From NCBI GenBank assembly GCA_020310875.1, contig CM035444.1, forward strand, positions 22,212,272 to 22,276,271: a stretch of DNA of 64,000 nt, in the 5' to 3' direction. How positions within the stretch are numbered: position 1 is the stretch's first letter; each line of letters starts with the position of its first letter. The position numbers were made by a program, and so were the translations under genes. Shown one piece after another: positions 1 to 10,500 of this stretch. The notes beneath the pieces are model-generated. The model saw only the letters and a program-made list of their open reading frames with translations, was not told the DNA's origin and did no database searches. Origin of the DNA: Ceratopteris richardii (lineage: Eukaryota; Streptophyta; Polypodiopsida; Polypodiales; Pteridaceae).

Positions 1-1500
1 GTGCATCATGTAAATCTGCATCAGAAATGGAATGATCTACATCATCACATGAAACCTGCAAAGGCTGAGATGTTGCCTCACTAGGACCAGCACTAGATTG
101 TCCACCTATAAAAAGCGGCATCAAAGTATCATGCATGTCTTTGGAGCTAACAGATGTCTCCTTAGTACATGAAAGCAATGGCTGAATAGCATCCTCCACA
201 AAAATAACATCACAGCTAACCAGAATGCATTTAGTATGTGGATGATACAGATGATAGCCTTTTTTTTCAGAACTGTACCCAACAAAAATACATTTTACTG
301 CTTTATCATCCAATTTTTTGTGATGTTGTTCGGGCACTAATGCATATGCCAAACAACCAAAAACACGCAGATGAGCAACAGATGGTTTGCGATCATGCCA
401 AGCCTCATATGGAGTGATAGACTGCAACGCTTTAGTGGGACACCTGTTCAGTACATATGCTGCACACATGACAGCCTCAAGCCATAAACTATGTGGTAAA
501 GCCTGACTCTTGACCATACACCTCGCCATCTCCATGAGAGACCTATTCTTTCGTTCAGCAACTCCATTTTTTTGAGGTGTATATGGCACTATAAACTAGT
601 GTTTTATCCCATGTTCAGTTAGAAATGCATTAAAATCAAAAGACATATATTCCCCCCCTCGATCAAAACGGAGGGTGCCCATTTTACATGCTCACAGATT
701 TTCAGCCAAAACCAAAAATTGTTTGAAGCACATGAGCACTTTGGACTTTGCCTTCAATGGATATACCCATGCATGCCTAGAAAAATCATCAATGAAAGTC
801 ACAAAGTAAAGATAATTTCCAAAAGAAGGTGTTTGCGTAGGACCATAGACATCACTATGTACAAGCTGCAATTTCTGAGTAGCCCGAATTGAACCATCTT
901 TTGGAAAGGATGAACGCTGCATTTTGCCCAAAATACAGCCTTTACAAACATGTTTACTAGGTGCCTCAAGTTTGGGCAAAGAGGACACCATTTCAGATTT
1001 TTGCAGGCGTAGCAAACTAGCAAAATTCAGATGACCAAAGCGTGCATGCCAAAGCTTTGCATCTGACATAGCCTGAGAATCATTTACTGCACATGCCAAA
1101 TCATTTACAGATCTTTCATAGTCTATGAGCTTATACAGCCCACGACATAAAATGGCAGAAGCAATAATCACATCGCCATTTGAGAGATCATGAAGTGTAC
1201 ACTTGTCATCAACAAATTTCACAACCAAGCCTATCTTGGTTAATGTAGAAACTGATAACAAGTTCTTCTTGATCCCTGACACAAATAAAGCATCTGACAA
1301 AGTGAAAGAACTACCATCAGCAGTAGTCAAAATGATCTTACCAACTTCCATAATAGGATAAGAGGAGTTGTTGGCACATGTAACAGTATTCCCTGTATGG
1401 GCAGGCTCGAGTGAAGAGAAGAAACTACGCTGCAAGGTAATATGTTTGGTTGCCCCACTGTCAAAATACCGAACATCTGAATCTATTGCAGACATGCACT
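1..1500 (-). pseudogene. copia A protease, GAG-pre-integrase and integrase region
   Basis: An open stretch at 692-1495 encodes the copia aspartic protease segment (YFDSGATKHIT, with the DSGA catalytic motif), then the zinc-binding pre-integrase segment (LWHARFGHLN, then CKGCILGK), then the start of the integrase core (HSDVYGP, FVTFIDDFSRHAWVY). Bases 1-690 hold the rest of the integrase core and the linker towards RT. In the family this region releases and folds the enzymes that insert the DNA copy. It is a fossil with a few breaks. Confidence 0.88.
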
Positions 1501-1684
1501 GCTCATGAGAAGATGGGTCAAAACTGTAGACAGTAGTAAACGCCCATTCTTCTTCCTACACAAGATTAGCAAACTCTGTTTTTGGTGTAGAGGCCTCTGC
1601 AACAACCATTCCAGCCTCTTTCTTCTTTGCCTCTTTAGCAGCCAGTTTTGGACAGTTCTTTATGATATGATCATTCCCTTTACA

Positions 1685-2545
1685 CTACTTACAAAACAAT
1701 TTCTGCTTTTCTGATTTCTTCTCATCTTTATCTTCCTTCTTAGAATATGCAAAATTAGCAAATTTCTGCTTACTAGTTGACGATCTCCATTTTCCTTTGC
1801 CCTTCTGACTAGCCAGGAAAGCTTGATCTGCAACTCGCATAATGGACCTGTTCTGCCTGGACTGATCTTCCTGCAACAGAACAGAGACTAACTCCTCAAA
1901 TGATAAGGCATTTGGATTGTCTTTCATCATCAACCGAAGAGTAGAAGCAAAACTCTGATATGAATCAGGAAGAATATTCAGAACGGTCTGCACAAGTGAG
2001 CTATCTGGCATAACCTCATAAGCAGAAATCAACTGTTCCTTCAAGTCTTTGATCTTCGTTAGGAAATTGTCCATAGAATCACCTTCATTCATGTGCTCAC
2101 TCTCCAATTGTTTTCGGAGGTAAGCTACACGAGCCTCACTCCTAGCTTGGTGCAATGTGGTAAGTGTATCCCAAGCATCCTTAGCTATTCTGCAAGAGCG
2201 AATATGAGGAATAATGGCACATTTGACAAACAAAGCTATCAATGCATGTGCCTGGGCATCTCTTCCATCCCATCGAATATGCTCTGCAGTAGGTGCAGCA
2301 GAAACTGCAACACGAACAGGAATATGCAGAATACCATCATCTTCGACACCTTTTGCATCAGCTTCAGTACCTACAGTTGTAACAGTTGCAGGTGTCATAG
2401 GACATTTTTCGACACCCTGCACAATGTTCCACATTCCTTTTGCAACCAACACATGTCACATCATATAAGCCAATAACGGGTAGTTGGTACCATCCAACTT
2501 ATCCTCAATAGCCAACATACAGAATACATCACTGCTTTCAGCCAT
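1685..2545 (-). pseudogene. copia A gag (UBN2/Retrotran_gag_2 type)
   Basis: The gag begins at an ATG near 2545 (MAESSDVF-like in the sister copy B) and runs to the Lys-rich zinc-knuckle region near 1685. The long open part shows LVAKGMWNIVQGVE, then the helical UBN2 core (AWDTLTTLHQARSEARVAYLRKQLES, MDNFLTKIKDLKEQL, FEELVSVLLQEDQSR). This protein would form the virus-like particle in the cytoplasm. The family is clear. The copy is decayed. Confidence 0.85.
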
Positions 2546-2900
2546 GGCCGGTGACTAAAATACCTTGATGCAGAAAATTGACTATATCTCAAAAAGTTGA
2601 ACGGAACTACCCATACGAGTTTTGCTACACCTGTAGGAGACTTCGAGATGCTTATAGTAGCGAACCGAAACAGGTATATACCTTTGGCACAAAAAGACGA
2701 AATAGCCTACACAAGCAGTGTGATAATGTGTTCGGAGGCCAAAACGAGCTCAGATCGCAATTTTGGCAATACAAAGTGAAGTTGTTTTGATCTCGAAAAC
2801 ATGCTAAGTATGCTCACCAAAATTCGTGCGATTCTGAGTCTGCAACCAGAGGAGTGTCGACGATAGCCTAGATGAAGCGGCGACCTGCTCTGATACCAAT

Positions 2901-3130
2901 TGTTGGAGTTAGACGTCTGCAGAAGCACACGAAAAACACAAGGAAGAAGAAGAAGCTTGGAGCACAACACACAATACTGAATGTATTACTAGAGAATGTA
3001 CAAAGATAAGTAGCCCATTAGGGCAATAGGCATATATACAAGCCGGGGGAGAAAAACCTCCTAAAGAGGGAAAAAAGTGCCCCGGTGGTCCTAGAGTGTT
3101 CACACACATCACTACCTAAATATATCAACA
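2901..3130 (-). repeat. 5' LTR of copia A (230 bp)
   Basis: The repeat starts TGTTGGAGTT and ends TATATCAACA, with TGTTG/CAACA inverted ends. The same repeat recurs at 41040-41269, 51741-51968, 55316-55544 and 61865-62091. Immediately to its left, 2886-2898 is the complement of a TGGTATCAGAGCA primer-binding site for initiator tRNA-Met, which fixes this as a 5' LTR read on the minus strand. Confidence 0.92.
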
Positions 3131-3305
3131 AATTTTATATATGTTTGAACAAGCTGGACACTTAGATCATAGAAATACTTTATTATACTTTTGACTTCTC
3201 CAAACGTAGAGCCTTTGTGAAAAGGTATGCAATGTTATCATGTGTGGCCACATAAGCCATATTGATCTCATTAGTAGAGAACCTATCCCTTACATAATGA
3301 TAGTG
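3131..3305 (-). pseudogene. copia F RNase H end, left piece
   Basis: Bases from about 3187 match the RNase H tail seen in G at 52077-52185 (GTAGAGCCTTTGTGAAAAG and following) and continue without loss into 19875. The first 56 bases after the A LTR are AT-rich and not assigned. The last five bases, TAGTG, are the target-site duplication of element C. This is a relic fragment only. Confidence 0.75.
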
Positions 3306-3494
3306 TGTTGGGGATGTAAGGGTCATGTGACCTTACCCCCATATTCATATATATACATGATATATAGAGCATTGCCTCAAGAGAGATCATTATGTGGGTT
3401 TTGAGGCTCCCACGCATGTCCGTGCGTCTCTCCTCTCTTCTCTCTCCCTCCATCTCCTCCTTCCTCCTCTTGTTCTGCACACCAAAGCCCTTCA
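3306..3494 (+). repeat. 5' LTR of element C (189 bp)
   Basis: It begins TGTTGGGGATG and ends AAGCCCTTCA, followed at 3496 by the primer-binding site. It holds a TATATATA-rich stretch near 3349-3365 that may be the TATA region, and a strongly pyrimidine-rich stretch near 3425-3475. It differs from the copy at 19686-19874 at one position near 3422. Confidence 0.95.
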
Positions 3495-3495
3495 T

Positions 3496-3510
3496 TGGTA
3501 TCAGAGCATG
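3496..3510 (+). other. Primer-binding site of element C (initiator tRNA-Met)
   Basis: TGGTATCAGAGCATG starts two bases after the LTR. Its first 12 bases are complementary to the 3' end of plant initiator tRNA-Met, the usual copia primer. Confidence 0.9.
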
Positions 3511-3589
3511 CTGAAGGCTGGTGCGCAAAAAGCTTCAATGGAAGCTTAGGTCAGAAGGAGTAGAAGTGCAGGTCGGCATCTCTTGACAA

Positions 3590-4130
3590 CTATTCAGTAT
3601 TTCGGTCATAACTCGAGTTAGAAAACTCGGATTGATGCGTTTTAAAGTTCTATGCGTAGCTAACACAGAGAGCTACAACTTCACAGAAGGGCACAGAATC
3701 TGGTTTGGACTTCTGAAATGCCGAAAATTCAAAAAACGCAGAGAATTGTAGAAGGCGAATCTACATTGAGTAAGACAACAGGTCGGTTTTTTTTGTCATA
3801 ATTTGAGTTCTACAGCTCGGAATGCAATGATTCAAATTGCTGCTCGTAGCTTGTAAAGATAGCTATAACTTTGTAGAAGAATTCAGATTCAGATTCTCAG
3901 TGCAAGGTCACCGAAACTGCAAAATACAGAGCAGTACTGTTGCAAGTGAAAGTGAAATTGACAACAAGTGCTTGTTTTGAGCATATCTTGAGCTACGCAC
4001 CTCCGATTGAGGTGTTCTTTATCTCGTTACGTAGCCAAGACTCAGATCTTGAAGTTTGCTGAATATCAAAAGTTCAGATTCAGAGGTTATCACCTCTGAA
4101 ACAACAAAACACAGAGCAGCACATCTTCAC
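3590..4130 (+). repeat. Three degenerate tandem units in the leader of element C
   Basis: Units of about 185-190 bp start near 3594, 3780 and 3965. Each holds in order a CATAACTCGAG-like stretch, a CGTAGC-like stretch, an AACTT-AGAAG stretch and an end of the type AAACACAGAG. The same layout appears inverted in the leader of element D (about 43960-44480). The units are non-coding. The rest of the leader to 4654 shows no structure I can name. Confidence 0.6.
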
Positions 4131-4654
4131 TAATTGCACTTGGAGGTTGAATTTGCTTTGGAACTTCTTCGAGAGAAAATTTTTGGTGTGCAAGCTCTTA
4201 TTTTCAGAGCTTCAAAGCATTGTACATGTATGATCATTGTGGTAGCTCCTCCATATGAGAGTAGAGCATGATCTTGTCACGCGTTTGGCATGTAAGATGA
4301 CATTGTGGTGTACCCTTTTTTGAGGTTTATGTCATCATAAGTTCAATCATGGTGAATCCTTGAGTGGGAGGTGCATCACCATTGTATTGGCGTGTATTGC
4401 CATTAGTTTTTTGGCACATGTAGTTGCCATTATCTTCTTGATTTGATCAGTGACAGGTGGTGACAGATTACTTATTGTTCTTTTATTACTGGTTATCTTG
4501 TTTGATTGCTCAGTTTATAGGGGATACTCTGTCGAAATTTTCCCAAGATTCTTTCACATCTATTTGGTCACTTTGGAGACTTGGTGAACAGGACTTATGC
4601 TCATGGTTTTATGTGCATGCTAGATGCATGGTTATGTGACAGGTGGTTCACATG

Positions 4655-5264
4655 TGTAGCTCAAGCGTAAGCACCACCTCCTTTACTTGTCAATCCGTGG
4701 AGACGTGAGGACCGGTATGAAGACCACGAGCAAGTGAAGGCACAAGTGCGTGAGTGAAAGCACACAAACATGCACACACATACACACACACGCGCACAAA
4801 GTGAGATCAAAGAGAGGAACAATGGAAAGCTTAGATTGCAAAAGAGTTCTCTTACCAAAGTTCTATTCTCTAACAAGCTAACCCCAAAAATGAGCTCTCT
4901 AGCTCTTTTTATAGTTTTTTGACTAGTTTTGGCCCTGTCCAGACCTAGTGTCCGGCCTAGTTAAAAATTAGGTTCCAGGGCTTATTTGAGGACTCAAACG
5001 AAGTCTAAAAATTATGAAAATTGGTACGATGGTACTTCTAATACTCCTCAAGCTTGAGGACTCCTCGGCTTGAACAAAATGGAGTTACTAAAAATAGATA
5101 ATGGTATTTACAATGGTTTTTAGTGATGAAAATCACTATTTTTGTAGGGGATTCTTCTGAAAAATTGACATACACTCCTTGGAGCTCCCTACTTGCTCTC
5201 TCTTCTTCTATGTCCACTTCTTTGATGTGCTTCCATGCTTTGTCCTTGACCTTGAGCTTCAACA
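4655..5264 (-). repeat. 3' LTR of Gypsy-1 (610 bp)
   Basis: It begins TGTAGCTCAAGCG and ends GAGCTTCAACA on the plus strand. It contains a CA-rich microsatellite near 4770-4800 and the promoter-side sequence common to both copies. It differs from 17096-17705 at about two sites (near 4697 and 4802). It is also related over much of its length to the Gypsy-2 LTR at 22562-23242. Confidence 0.95.
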
Positions 5265-5300
5265 CTCCCCCCCCTCTCGAGTCTGTCGTCCCTGACAGAC
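5265..5300 (-). promoter_or_regulatory. Polypurine tract and adjacent hairpin of Gypsy-1
   Basis: The plus strand CTCCCCCCCCTCTCGA at 5265-5280 is a polypurine tract on the sense strand, abutting the 3' LTR, where second-strand synthesis would start. Next to it, 5281-5300 forms a hairpin with arms GTCTGTC and GACAGAC and a six-base loop. The same hairpin stands in the same place in Gypsy-2 (23259-23278). Confidence 0.8.
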
Positions 5301-6433
5301 CCTTGTTGTAGTGGTTGTTCCAAGTAGTGCCTTGAGAGGGAGTGTCCCTTCTGTATGAACACAAGTCGTCCGACGTTCTTCATATATCACTGTGAGTCTT
5401 TGCAGGTTGTAGTCTCTTGGTATGTGCTTCTGCCTTGGATTCCAGCATGACTGTGTCGTTGTGAGTCTCCGTTGATGTTTTCTAGATCTTCCAAAGTTGA
5501 TCTTCATAGTAGTCATGCCAAGTACTCATAACCCATATTGAGTGATGGGTAAGTGTGTTCGTGCATGGGTTGAGGAAAATATGTGCCTTGTGCACGGCCT
5601 TGTAATGTAGCCCTATGAATGTTTACTTGGGAAATGCATTGGAAGAAGAATGGTGCAAAAATTGGGGCTCTTGAGCTAAGTGCTCAAGGGTATGCCGACG
5701 AAGAGGTTTCCTACGCTATTATGGCTATGATGTTTCCAAAGTAAAGATGCTTACCATGGAGAAGGTCGATGGATGTTCATCTCTTCATGTTGTACACTTG
5801 GCGTTTGGGATGGACCATTGTTGATGGATGTCCGTGTTGATGGTCCACTGATGAGATCTTTTGAATGGCAGATCCCCTCTCCTCCAGAACTATCCCTTGC
5901 AGATATCTCCTTGGATGCTATTGTACATACAGTAGTTAAGCATCACTCAAGTTGTGGACCTTCAAGCTCTTCACTCCTACCATAGTAAGAGGAAACCATA
6001 GTTGTGGATGCCCTGCTCATGCTAAGTTCTTGACATCTATGAGATAAGGCAGCAATTAAATCATCTGCGAGCCAAGACACACTTCTATCCAAGCTGATAA
6101 ATGCCCAGTAATCGATGGTTCAATCTTCAACTAAGCATGACTCATTCATGTTCCATGAGCGAAACCTGGGAACAAGTTCTTCCTCGTTTTTTTTTTTTTT
6201 TTTTTTTTTTTTGGAACAATATCACAAAACAAGAAGACAGATTTTAGTATCAATCAATAAAAATCTTTGACATATGTCAATGTGCTCTTGTGCCTGGGAT
6301 TCTCAAGTGTGTCTATGCACGGCCGTGTAATGTGGCCCTATATTAATGCATACTTTGGAAATGCATGACCTGAATGGTGCAAAAGACAGGGTTGTGCAAG
6401 GAGCACATGGTTGTTGCTCGTCGAGGCTTGATG
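5301..6433 (-). other. Gypsy-1 3' untranslated region
   Basis: No long reading frame is present. It holds a diverged direct repeat of about 100 bp (near 5588-5690 and 6314-6405, sharing GCACGGCC-TGTAATGT-GCCCTAT and GGAAATGCAT blocks) and a 26-base T run at 6187-6212. In Gypsy-2 the corresponding space is taken by two long reading frames. Confidence 0.7.
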
Positions 6434-7525
6434 TTACTTGCAGATGTGGACGCCATCTTTCTTGGATGTCTCCATGGGATCGCGAGATGATGTATTCCTT
6501 CTTATCGGAATCCATTTGAGAACAGCATTTGGCAGAGTAGAGATCACTTCAGGCGACTTCATCTTTGGATGCTTTCTGAACTGTGGTATCCAATGTGTTT
6601 GGCCCTTTGGTTCAGTGTAGGCTACTTGTACTTTTGGCTTCCAAACCCATATCCTTTTTGCACGTCTTCCTACTATTGTTGAAGAGCTGATTTGATCTTC
6701 TTTCGGTCTCTGTACGTGGTTCATACCCTCTTCTCTTTTTGGATTCTTTGTTGAGACCTTTCGCATGTGGGAGAACATAGGTTGTTGTAGATGTAGGAGC
6801 TTCTCAGGTACCCACATCTGTAATTGCCCTTGTTGAGCTGCAGCTAACTTCTTAGGCACCCAAACTTGTTGGATACCTTGTGATTGAGCTTGTCTGAGCT
6901 GCTTCCCTCGTCTTCTGGCCTGGTTGGCTTGCCTAGATGGGATTTGTGGGGGCAAGGCTGGTGGTTGCTCTCCTTTGCGTACCCATATCTGCTTCATGCT
7001 CAGAACTGCTTTTTTATCGAATGGTGTCTTTCTATTTGATGTAGCAGTTGTCGTGAACGGTTGTGTTTGCTTGTGTGGTGGACTCACTACTGTGGCTACT
7101 TGATTCTTTGGAGAAGAAGAAAGATCCACCCGCCTTCGAACCTGGTCGTCCACGATTGACTCCTTCTGCATCATAGAGCTTTTGACACATACAACATCTT
7201 CTTTCATATGATTAGTCTTGGAAGAACTAAGAGAGTGTGTGGTGCCATGATCTAGGAGCATGCAGTTCTCTAATTCTAATGTAATGCATTGTTCATGTAC
7301 CCAAACTTGAAGAATTTGACTTCTTAGGTTTAAGTTAACTGCATGGTCATAGATCCAATCTTGACCCAAGACAAGTGGTTCTGTAAGGTTCTCATCTTGA
7401 CATACTAGCGCTTTGACTTTCATTGGAACATCTTGAAAGTAGATGGGAAGTTCCACCTCGCCCAAACAAGGGGTTTCCACACCTCCTAATCCTATGAGAT
7501 AAGCTTCTATGGGATTGATGTTCAA
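6434..7525 (-). CDS. Gypsy-1 end of second protease-like domain and W-V-P-K repeat tail
   Basis: This 363-codon frame directly follows the pol frame. Residues 1-75 continue a retropepsin-like fold (IEAYLIGLGGVETP, LVLGQDWIYDHA, equivalent to the LIxG flap and ILGxDW helix). From about residue 70 it is basic and Gln/Lys-rich, with a recurring short motif: VWVHE (74), IWVRK (180), VWVPKK (211), MWVPEK (227), IWVWK (292), HWIPQ (311), KWIPI (337). The tail is shared with Gypsy-2 (27361-28011), so it belongs to the family. Its role is unknown; a binding motif for nucleic acid or a partner protein is a guess. Confidence 0.8.
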   Translation of the reverse strand: MNINPIEAYLIGLGGVETPCLGEVELPIYFQDVPMKVKALVCQDENLTEPLVLGQDWIYDHAVNLNLRSQILQVWVHEQCITLELENCMLLDHGTTHSLSSSKTNHMKEDVVCVKSSMMQKESIVDDQVRRRVDLSSSPKNQVATVVSPPHKQTQPFTTTATSNRKTPFDKKAVLSMKQIWVRKGEQPPALPPQIPSRQANQARRRGKQLRQAQSQGIQQVWVPKKLAAAQQGQLQMWVPEKLLHLQQPMFSHMRKVSTKNPKREEGMNHVQRPKEDQISSSTIVGRRAKRIWVWKPKVQVAYTEPKGQTHWIPQFRKHPKMKSPEVISTLPNAVLKWIPIRRNTSSRDPMETSKKDGVHICK

Positions 7526-10500
7526 CTACAAGTCTTGGCAGTAGGAAAGTCTAACTGCACTACTTGCTGCACCTGAGTCAATCAATGCTTTCACCGTCCT
7601 TGCACCCTTCCCTTGTCCTATCTCTATGGTCACAAAGGGTCTTCGGTCAATGACCTGAGAAGTCACTATGCCTGACTTTTGGCACATATCCATGTGATAT
7701 TTTGGAGCTTTTGAGTTGACATCTAGGCCAAGTCGTCTTAACTTATTTCGCCTTATGCGCTCTCTAGCCTCTGCCTGTGCTTCTTCTCTCACTCTTAACT
7801 CTTCTTCTTTTCGTTTCTTAGCAGTGTTGAGTCTCATTAGCATGTCCTCTGTAAGAGGTTCTTGATATAACTTGACTCTACAACCACTAATATAGTTTGG
7901 CAAGATATCACCTTCTAAAGTAGCCAATTGAACAGCGCCACTAGTGGAAATTTTGTTAATGATCATGGGTCCATACCCTCGTTTTTCCAACTTACGGGCA
8001 TGTTGTTTCAGTGTGTAAACCAACACTAGATCTCCCTCTTTCAGTCCCTTATCCTTAATGTGTGCATCAAAGTAGGCCTTTTGCCTTTTCTTTGCAGCGT
8101 AGATGCCTGCAGCCGCTCGTAGTCTTGTCTCACCTAAGCGTTCTAGATCAAAGATCCTAGATGACAATTCATGTCCATTCCACTCATGCTCTTGTGCTAC
8201 TTTTAAAGCAGGGATTAAGAAATCCAGTGGTAGCACCGCATTCTGTCCAAAGACCATCTGAAATGGGGTGGCATTGAGTACTGTTTTGTAGGCAACTCGA
8301 TAAGCCCAAACAGCATGATGAAGTCGTTTGTCCCAATCAGAGCGTTTATTATTTACCAATTTTGTCAATACGTTACAAAGGATCTTATTGGTACTCTCGG
8401 CTTGTCCGTTAGCTTGTGGGTGATAGGGGGCAGATTTCTTATGTATCACCAAGAATTCTTGGAGAAGATTTTCAATGACTTCATTCAAGAAGTGTGTGCC
8501 TCTATCGCTCACTAACTCTATTGGTAGCCCATATCTCGTGAACACATTCTCGAATAAGAACTTAGCCGTCGTCTGAGCATCATTCTTTGTTGTGGCTTTC
8601 ACTTCTACCCACTTGGTAAGGTAATCTGTGGCTACAATAATATACTGTGCATGGGAGTTTCTAGCAGGGGGATTAATAGGACCTATGAAGTCTATGCCCC
8701 ACTTGGAAAATGCACGCCCTCCCATCATTGGCCTCAAAGGCATCTCGTCTTTTCTAACTGGATATTGTGCACGTTGGCATGTGTCACATTTCTTCACATA
8801 GGTATGTGCATCCATATGAAGAGTGGGCCACCAAAGTCCTGAGAATAGAATGGTCTTAATCACTCGGTCAGGACCAAAATGTCCACCTGCAACACCACTG
8901 TGTGCAGTCTCTAAGACCCTTAAATAGTCTGATTCATGAACGCACAGTCTTAAGTAACCATCTTTACCTCTTCGGTATAGGTTCTCTCCTACTAAGGCAT
9001 AGCCTTGAGCCTCTTGCTCCATATTTCGTCTTCTTGCTAGACTGGCCTCTTTGGGTAATCTTCCCGATCTCATAAACTCTACCAATGGAGCACTCCAATC
9101 TGGAATTAATGATACTTGATAAAGGGTCGCATGCTCCACTGGTGGTCTCTCTCTACACATTGGACAATTCTTGATCCACTCATGTATTTCTTTGTCCATG
9201 CTAGGCCAATACACTCCTAAACGTTTCAAATTCTGCAATGTTCGTTGTTTAGAATAGTGATTTCCTAGCAATCCCTCATGAGCTTGCTGCAACCAACTAC
9301 TATGTTCATCATCCTCGACACAACAAGCTAATACACCCTCAGTATCTTGTTTGTGCATGCTTCCTGCCAATATGTGATATTTTTGTGATTTTACAATTTC
9401 TTCTTGTGATGTTTTCACATTCTTATTTGCAGGGCCGAAGGTTAGGACTGGTACCAACTTATTTGCCCATTTAGGAACAACTTCCAAATTGAACAGATAA
9501 GCATCAGGTAGTTCATCAGACACTCCTTGTGGTGACTCTCCTGAAGTAATGCGAGAAAGGTGATCTTCCCGAAGGTGGGTTCTACCTTTCCTGACAACAA
9601 CTTCAAAATCATACTCCATTAGTAAGAGGAACCATCTTACTAAGCGTCCAGTATTGCAAGGTTTATTGACCAAATATAACAAAGCTTGATGATCAGTGAA
9701 AAACTTGAACTTGTTGGCCAATAAATAGTGTCTAAACTTCTTTACCGCATATACCATGCCTAACCCTTCTCGCTCGGTTGTGGTATAATTTCTTTCGGCT
9801 GGGTTTAGTTGTCTACTAGCATATGCTATGGGCAAATCTAAATTCCCTTCACCTGTGGGTTGTGCTAGCACACATCCTATGGCATGATTGGATGCATCCA
9901 CATGGACATGGAATGGCTTATTCCAATCAGGAGTGGTCAATATTGGTGCTGTGCACAAACGTTTCTTCAGTTCCTTGAAAGAATTCTCGCATTCGTCGTT
10001 CCACTCAAAATTAGACAACAAGGCATAAAGGAGTCTAGCTATGATCGCATACATGTGGATAAACCTACGGTAATATCCACAATGGCCCATAAAGGCTTGT
10101 ACCTCTTTAACATTCCTTGGCCTTGGCAGCTCCGCTATGGCTCGTACCTTATCTTCATCCGTTGAGATTCCATTCTTAGAAACAATATGACCGAGGATTT
10201 TACCTTGACGCACCATGAACACACACTTTTCTGGGTTCAGACACACTCGATATTCTCTACACTTGTTGAAGATCTGTCTGAGCTCAGGGATGTGAAATCT
10301 TCTTTCTTGGGAATGAGCACATAAATCATCCACATACACTTCTAAGCTCTTTCGTAAGAACTCTTTGAAGACATGACACATGAGCCTTTGGAATGTTGCA
10401 GGTGCATTGGTGAGCCCAAATGGCATCACACGAAATGCAAAGATTCCCCATTCGGTGGCAAAAGCAGTCTTGTGTTGATCTTCTGGGGCAATGGCTACTT

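Larger units (their letters stand above)
1..3130 (-). mobile_element. Ty1/copia element A (5' two-thirds in window)
   Basis: A minus-strand copia element whose 5' LTR lies at 2901-3130 and whose gag, protease and integrase regions run leftwards to the window edge. RT, RNase H and the 3' LTR lie outside. It is a close relative of element B: its first bases match those near 38154. It is an old copy with several breaks in the coding region. At 3130 it abuts copia element F, either by insertion into F or by sharing an LTR with it. Confidence 0.9.

Noticed and set aside
4661-4876. Small frame repeated at 17102-17317
   Set aside because: It is repeated only because it lies in the two LTRs of Gypsy-1. 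The CVCVCMFVC-like stretch is the CA microsatellite.
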